DNA of 10,549 nucleotides from Patescibacteria group bacterium. GTDB lineage: Bacteria; Patescibacteriota; Minisyncoccia; Portnoybacterales; GWB1-42-6. The number at the start of each line of letters is the position of its first letter. Position 1 is the first letter of the stretch. The position numbers and the translations under genes are program-made. Below, piece after piece: positions 6,494-10,549 of the stretch. The stretch is taken from positions 1-10,549 of the forward strand of contig JAHIST010000025.1 in the NCBI GenBank assembly GCA_018818145.1, read 5' to 3'. The notes below the pieces were generated by a model. It made no database searches and had not been told where the DNA came from. It worked only from the letters and a program-made list of their open reading frames with translations.

Positions 6494-7903
6494 TTATGTA
6501 CTGATGCCCATTAAGTATAAAAAGGCGTCCCAATATTGCATGATTTTACCCAAATTACCCAGCCGCTTTAAATGTTTCCAAAAATAAAAAGGACGGAAAT
6601 AAAATTTTCGATACGCAAGCTTTTGCATTTTTCTGACGTCATCCGCGCTTTTATATCCGTCCGGCACATAGGTAACAGAGGTTCTCCCTTGATACATCGG
6701 CACGAGCCTCCCCGAAGCAATCGCATCATCATAAAGTTCCGTGCCCCAGTCTGGATGCGTCGGCAAAAATTGAGCGTAAGTAACATCTATATCGCAGGCA
6801 AATTTGATTGTATTAATACCTTTTTCCGGAGTTTCGCCGGGCAAGGCCAGCATAAATGAACCACGGGTATCAATTCCAAGTTCGTTACACCATTTTATCG
6901 CCTGCCTGATTTGCTCTAATGTTGTGCCTTTTTTGATTCTATCCAACAAATCCTGATTGCCGCTTTCAATCCCAAAAAAAATATTCCAAAGGCCGGACTT
7001 TACCGCACGCTCCAGCATTGGCCGCGAAATAGTATCCACCCGCGCCACCACGCTCCAGGGTATTTTGATTCCTGACTGATCCAATAAATTACAAAATTTA
7101 AAAACCCAATCCTCGCCGATTAAAAAATTGTCGTCCCAGAAAGCGATTTCCTTCACTCCAAGTTTTTGCAAAATCTTAATTTCTTCTAAGACCCTTTCGG
7201 GGCTATGTCTCCGGTAAAGCTGGCCCGCGCGGCCGGCTTCATTGCAAAAAGCGCATTTTCCGTAAGGACAACCCCGCGAAGTAATCATGTTGGCGGTGGG
7301 CAACTTTTTGTATTGCAACGGCAAGGGCCGGTAAAACTTCCAATCAAACAACTCATAGGCGGGTGGAGGCAAATCATCCAATTTTATAACCGGTTTGGTC
7401 GGCGGATTTTTCTGCCAAACGCCGTCGCTTTTAGCCCAGGTGCCGGGCAAATTGCTTGGCAGTTTTCCATTGGCCAGATAAAAATTCACCGCTTCCCTGA
7501 AAGTCACTTCACCCTCTCCATACACTGCCAGATCCAGATCTTTAATGCCTTCAAAAATTGTCTGAGGGAAACAATCAACATGCGGCCCGCCATAAATTAT
7601 GGGAATCCCCGGCATTTTTTCTTTCAAAAAATTCGCCAGAGAATAAGATTCTTGGGCGGAGCTGGTTACAGAAGAAATGCCGATTAGCTCCGGTTTAAAT
7701 TTTTCCAGTAAATCACGAACCTGTTCGTTTGAATATTCATAAGAAGAGGCATCAATAATTTTAACCGCGTGCGCGTCTTTAATCAAAACGCTGGCCAGAT
7801 AACCAAGCCCCAAAGGCGGGAAAAGCCCTCCTTTTACTTTTTTTTTGGAACCATAACCTTTTTTCATTATGTCATAGGGCGGAGTTAATAAAGCGATTCT
7901 CAT
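6494..7903 (-). CDS. B12-binding-type radical SAM protein, 469 aa
   Basis: The N-terminal part (about 1-135) has the layout of a cobalamin-binding domain of the B12/radical SAM class: MRIALLTPP, FPPLGLGYLAS (28-38), VKIIDASSYEYS (47-58), ELIGISSVTSS (72-82), IIYGGPHVDCFP (102-113) and AVYGEGEVTF (126-135). The canonical DxHxxG base-off motif is replaced by DASSYEY, as is common in this class. The radical SAM domain follows with TSRGCPYGKCAFCN, whose cluster cysteines C212, C217 and C220 are spaced CX4CX2C. WDDNFL and FGIESG follow in the order expected for the barrel. Such enzymes often perform radical methylations or ring rearrangements; the substrate here is unknown. ATG 7903 overlaps the upstream TGA (ATGA) and is preceded by AGGA nine bases away. 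Confidence 0.9.
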   Translation of the reverse strand: MRIALLTPPYDIMKKGYGSKKKVKGGLFPPLGLGYLASVLIKDAHAVKIIDASSYEYSNEQVRDLLEKFKPELIGISSVTSSAQESYSLANFLKEKMPGIPIIYGGPHVDCFPQTIFEGIKDLDLAVYGEGEVTFREAVNFYLANGKLPSNLPGTWAKSDGVWQKNPPTKPVIKLDDLPPPAYELFDWKFYRPLPLQYKKLPTANMITSRGCPYGKCAFCNEAGRAGQLYRRHSPERVLEEIKILQKLGVKEIAFWDDNFLIGEDWVFKFCNLLDQSGIKIPWSVVARVDTISRPMLERAVKSGLWNIFFGIESGNQDLLDRIKKGTTLEQIRQAIKWCNELGIDTRGSFMLALPGETPEKGINTIKFACDIDVTYAQFLPTHPDWGTELYDDAIASGRLVPMYQGRTSVTYVPDGYKSADDVRKMQKLAYRKFYFRPFYFWKHLKRLGNLGKIMQYWDAFLYLMGIST

Positions 7904-8709
7904 ATTTTTTTTCCTATGTAATAAAAACCGGAAGCAATATTTTCACTGCCTGCCAATCGCCAAATCAGCAAATCAACCAATTTAACCGGAAATAATACGA
8001 AAGTAAAGAACAGAAAGAAAAACTGCCGCAGGGAACTTATACCCAATCCGAAAAATATGCTTAACCATTCGGCCAAAAGTAAAACAAAAGCGGAAGTCGG
8101 ACCGTGGCGAACGCCGCTATCCACTTTCTGAAATTTTCGGAAAGCGTATTCAAGCCCCGGTTTGGTCCAGCGGTAATAATCGTCGGGCGAAGAATGGAAT
8201 CCCTGTACGAATGGAACCGTCGCGTAAACAATTCCTTCCGGTTTAAGCACCCGGAGGATTTCATTTATTAAAATTTCTGGATTTTTCAGATGCTCAAGCA
8301 CCGCCTCAATGATTATCGCTTCGGCGCATTGATTCTGGAAAGGCAAATCGCAAATATCGGCAAGAATATCAATTTTTTGAAAAGGGTAAAAATCAATATT
8401 CACAACATCTCCCCTGATTTGCTTGACACCCGAACCAAGATTAAGAATCAAAGAATTCCCAAAACTAAGATCCTTGATGGCTTGTTTGGCGCTTTTCCCC
8501 ACAAAACTACCACCCATCGTGTAAAAAAATATATTAAAAACGAGAGGATACTTTTTAAAAAATATTTTTATCCCGGTCATCAGTTTGTCGCTGTCATCCG
8601 CTTTAAATTCTGGGGGGACCTGACGAAAATCAAAAACTCCGTTTTTTAAGACGAACTTTCGCTCCGGTATTAAAAATGTTTCTATTTTTTTGATTTTTTC
8701 AGATTGCAT
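7900..8709 (-). CDS. Class I SAM-dependent methyltransferase, 269 aa
   Basis: The SAM site is in LILNLGSGVKQIRGDVVNIDFYP, with an NLGSG motif I and D in NID as the ribose-binding acid. ADICDLPFQNQCAEAIII, EAVLEHLKNP and RVLKPEG follow, typical of Methyltransf_11. Before the fold lies RKFVLKNGVFDFR, which resembles the end of a Trm112-like zinc knuckle but without the cysteines. The C-terminal third has a hydrophobic stretch from FVLLLAEWLSIFFG to FFFLFFTFVLFPVKLVDLLIW, which could anchor it to the membrane, fitting a lipid-linked substrate. I chose ATG 8709, which overlaps the upstream stop by 11 bases and has AAGGA just before it. A TTG at 8727 would add six residues. The downstream gene overlaps its stop by 4 bases. 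Confidence 0.87.
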   Translation of the reverse strand: MQSEKIKKIETFLIPERKFVLKNGVFDFRQVPPEFKADDSDKLMTGIKIFFKKYPLVFNIFFYTMGGSFVGKSAKQAIKDLSFGNSLILNLGSGVKQIRGDVVNIDFYPFQKIDILADICDLPFQNQCAEAIIIEAVLEHLKNPEILINEILRVLKPEGIVYATVPFVQGFHSSPDDYYRWTKPGLEYAFRKFQKVDSGVRHGPTSAFVLLLAEWLSIFFGLGISSLRQFFFLFFTFVLFPVKLVDLLIWRLAGSENIASGFYYIGKKI

Positions 8710-9604
8710 TTTCCTTGCGAGCGACAAACCGGATTATGCCGGTTTTGCCCAATATTTTTTGGATAAGATTGAGCGGCAAAAAAGCCAGCAGCAAAAAAGG
8801 ATAATATTTTGTTCTGCCTTGCTTTATTTTTTTTCCGGTCTTATTCCGGCGCAAAAAATTCTGGGCCGACACGCTCCAGTGGCTTGTATCTGGGCTGAAA
8901 AAAATTGCTTTTAATGTAAGACCGTTTTTTTCAAAAAGAATTTTCAAAGAATTTGGAGAAAAAAGATAGGTGTGACGCGGCACATGCATCCCTCCCCAGT
9001 ATTTTTTGAAAATCTTGAAATCAAGCGAATCAGTGTTGGGCGTTTCGCCCACGACATACCCGTCATCCTTTAATAGTTCCGCCGCTTTTTGCATTGTGGC
9101 TACGGGATCAAAAACGTGCTCAATTAAATGATTCATTATGATGAGATCGAATTGTCCATTGGCAAAAGTGCAAGTTTCGATTGTGGCCGTTTCAATATTT
9201 CTGCCCGCTTGACGACCTTTCTGCGCTATTTCTTCCTTAAATTCAACTCCAAAAAAATCCCATTTCCCGATTTGGCTCAATTTTTCAAAATGACCGCCTT
9301 CCGAACTGCCTACGTCAAGAATTTTTCCGCCTTGGCCGATTAATTTTTTATAAAAATTCGCTCGGCTTTTCAAATTTAAAGAAACTAAAAAATTCGTTAG
9401 CTTGGATTGCGGCTTGTTATATCCGTGATAATCCAAAGGATAAAAGCTGGCCAACGTTTTTTCATCCGGCACGGAATCCATGAAAATCAACCCGCATTTT
9501 TGGCATTTATAAAAATCAAAGCGACCCGCAATATTATATTCCAAGTCTTTTAGGCCCCGAAAGATTATATTGGGTTCGCCGGCGCAAACTTTACAGATTC
9601 TCAT
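8699..9604 (-). CDS. Methyltransferase with N-terminal Cys4 knuckle, 301 aa
   Basis: The N-terminus has CKVC (4-7) and CQKC (34-37), a probable zinc knuckle, followed by GLIFMDSVPDEKTLASFY. This layout is common in Methyltransf_23-type sugar methyltransferases. The Rossmann domain has KILDVGSSEGGHF (94-106), the strand-2 acid E121 in FFGVEF, then FDLIIMNHLIEHVFDP (152-167) and WGGMHVPRHTYLFS (203-216), a block typical of this family. Its homologues are frequent in surface polysaccharide clusters, where some are C- or O-methyltransferases of deoxy-sugars; the exact acceptor here is not predictable. ATG 9604 overlaps the upstream TGA by 4 bases (ATGA), with no Shine-Dalgarno site. Confidence 0.9.
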   Translation of the reverse strand: MRICKVCAGEPNIIFRGLKDLEYNIAGRFDFYKCQKCGLIFMDSVPDEKTLASFYPLDYHGYNKPQSKLTNFLVSLNLKSRANFYKKLIGQGGKILDVGSSEGGHFEKLSQIGKWDFFGVEFKEEIAQKGRQAGRNIETATIETCTFANGQFDLIIMNHLIEHVFDPVATMQKAAELLKDDGYVVGETPNTDSLDFKIFKKYWGGMHVPRHTYLFSPNSLKILFEKNGLTLKAIFFSPDTSHWSVSAQNFLRRNKTGKKIKQGRTKYYPFLLLAFLPLNLIQKILGKTGIIRFVARKENAI

Positions 9605-10549
9605 TTTTCAATTAAATATTTATCTATAAATTCCCGATCAAACGCCGGCAGGCAAGTTGAGACCCGCAAGTAATAAGGGTTCTGAAGCATTTTATCCCGG
9701 ATGCTTTTTAAACTTTCCTGCTTGATATTCCCATAAACAATCTGAACAAGGGGACAAGAAACCACGTCTCCGTAGGGTTGAATTCCGATTTTTTCTCTGA
9801 CTGCCGGACAACGCACGCTGGTGAAGCTGGAATACATGTCTGTGCGCATTCTGGGAAAAGTCATCAGCCACCAAAAATAATCCGTTTCATCTTTATCAAG
9901 CAAAATTTCCGTTTTATTCTTCCAGGCGCCCGTGACGCAGGGCGGCGTGACTTGAACGTAAACGCCTTTTTGTTTGGCGAGCTTATAAAGAGCCAGCAAA
10001 TCGCCGTTTTCAATTTTTTCGTGCGTGCTGATGGTGTTCAGGATTATCGTCAGCTTTTTTTCTTTTGCCCATTCGATTACCTGCATTATTTTTTCAAAAC
10101 CGTTTTCGCGCCTGTTACCGTCATGAATAGCCGGGACGGCGCTGTCTAATCCCATTTCGATGGAATTAAGCCCGGCTTTGACCAACGCGTCCAATTTCTC
10201 CTCTGTCATGATCAGGCCGTTGGAACAGATATGGGAATAGCCCTTTTTGGATTTGATATATTTAAGAATTTCCTTAACATCCTCGAATTGAAGAAGCGGC
10301 TCTCCGCCGGTAATATTAAATTGGAAAGCGCCCAGCGCGATTGCCTGGTCAATGGCATTCTTAAATTCATCCACTGTGAGCCTCGGGCGGGACGGATCGT
10401 AGGCAAGTCGGCAGGAGCACTGCTCGCATTTGGAATTACAATTATATTCAACTGCGATTTCCAAAGACCTCATCGAAGGTTTACCCAAAATCTTCCAGCC
10501 AAAAGCTTTTATAACATGTGCTATGAGCTTTTGGTCTTTAAAAATGAAT
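9601..10549 (-). CDS. Radical SAM/SPASM-like protein, 5' end beyond the right edge
   Basis: The 315 visible residues carry YNCNSKCEQC, the CX3CX2C cluster motif of radical SAM enzymes, then FNITGGEPLLQF (the GGE motif). The C-terminal part has VRCPAVREKIGIQPYGDVVS, CPLVQIVYGNI and TCLPAF, with three cysteines placed as in a reduced SPASM-like auxiliary-cluster domain. The first ATG lies at 10473 and a TTG at 10488, but the frame stays open to the edge and reads LIAHVIKAFGWKILGKPSMRS just before the conserved core. That extension looks like genuine protein, so the start is probably outside the window. Its role may be sugar, lipid or peptide modification; no precursor peptide gene is seen here. 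It is followed by the Cys4 methyltransferase with an ATGA overlap. Confidence 0.88.
   Translation of the reverse strand, partial: FIFKDQKLIAHVIKAFGWKILGKPSMRSLEIAVEYNCNSKCEQCSCRLAYDPSRPRLTVDEFKNAIDQAIALGAFQFNITGGEPLLQFEDVKEILKYIKSKKGYSHICSNGLIMTEEKLDALVKAGLNSIEMGLDSAVPAIHDGNRRENGFEKIMQVIEWAKEKKLTIILNTISTHEKIENGDLLALYKLAKQKGVYVQVTPPCVTGAWKNKTEILLDKDETDYFWWLMTFPRMRTDMYSSFTSVRCPAVREKIGIQPYGDVVSCPLVQIVYGNIKQESLKSIRDKMLQNPYYLRVSTCLPAFDREFIDKYLIEK

Noticed and set aside
7205..7687. A 160-codon plus-strand reading frame
   Set aside because: It is antisense to the radical SAM gene, including its cluster motif, and shows no family features of its own.
1..10549. CRISPR array, tRNA or rRNA genes, transposase or attachment sites
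   Set aside because: I saw no regularly spaced repeats, no cloverleaf-like or rRNA-like segment and no transposase or integrase motif; the gaps between genes are all under 140 bases.

Overview
The window is a dense, moderately AT-rich block of bacterial cell-surface glycan genes. It holds ten protein genes, two of which run off the window edges, plus one gene relic. Nine genes lie on the minus strand and one on the plus strand. TGA is the apparent stop of three genes (those ending at 2490, 8699 and 9601), so the standard bacterial code is used and the UGA-glycine code of Gracilibacteria/Absconditabacteria is excluded. Poor Shine-Dalgarno sites, short overlaps between genes and a small GC-rich palindrome between genes suggest an uncultivated bacterium such as a Patescibacteria/CPR (Parcubacteria-like) lineage. 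This placement is an inference; no taxonomic marker gene is present.

Reading the minus strand from the right edge, the order is: a radical SAM protein with SPASM-like C-terminal cysteines (10549-9601, 5' end outside the window); a methyltransferase with a Cys4 knuckle (9604-8699); a second methyltransferase (8709-7900); a B12-binding-type radical SAM protein (7903-6494); and a large polytopic membrane protein resembling GT-C glycosyltransferases (6492-4459). These five genes overlap by 4 to 11 bases or are 1 base apart, which indicates one transcript. After a 110-base spacer come a third methyltransferase (4347-3682), a C-terminal relic of a second GT-C-like protein bordered by a palindrome (3661-3542), a GT4 glycosyltransferase (3545-2490) and a fourth methyltransferase (2500-1832). 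A bidirectional terminator (about 1803-1833) closes this block.

On the plus strand a Wzx/MATE-like flippase (508-1764) runs toward the same terminator. Upstream of it is a divergent intergenic region with a good minus-strand promoter (455-483) driving another GT4 glycosyltransferase (382 to beyond the left edge).

Together the genes suggest assembly of a lipid-linked glycan by GT4 enzymes, modification by methyltransferases and radical SAM enzymes, transfer across the membrane by the flippase and a possible further sugar transfer by the GT-C-like protein. The most notable observations are the relic of a second GT-C paralogue whose stop overlaps the GT4 start, the palindrome at the edge of that relic, and the concentration of SAM-dependent enzymes (four methyltransferases and two radical SAM proteins among ten genes). 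No gap without a gene exceeds 140 bases.
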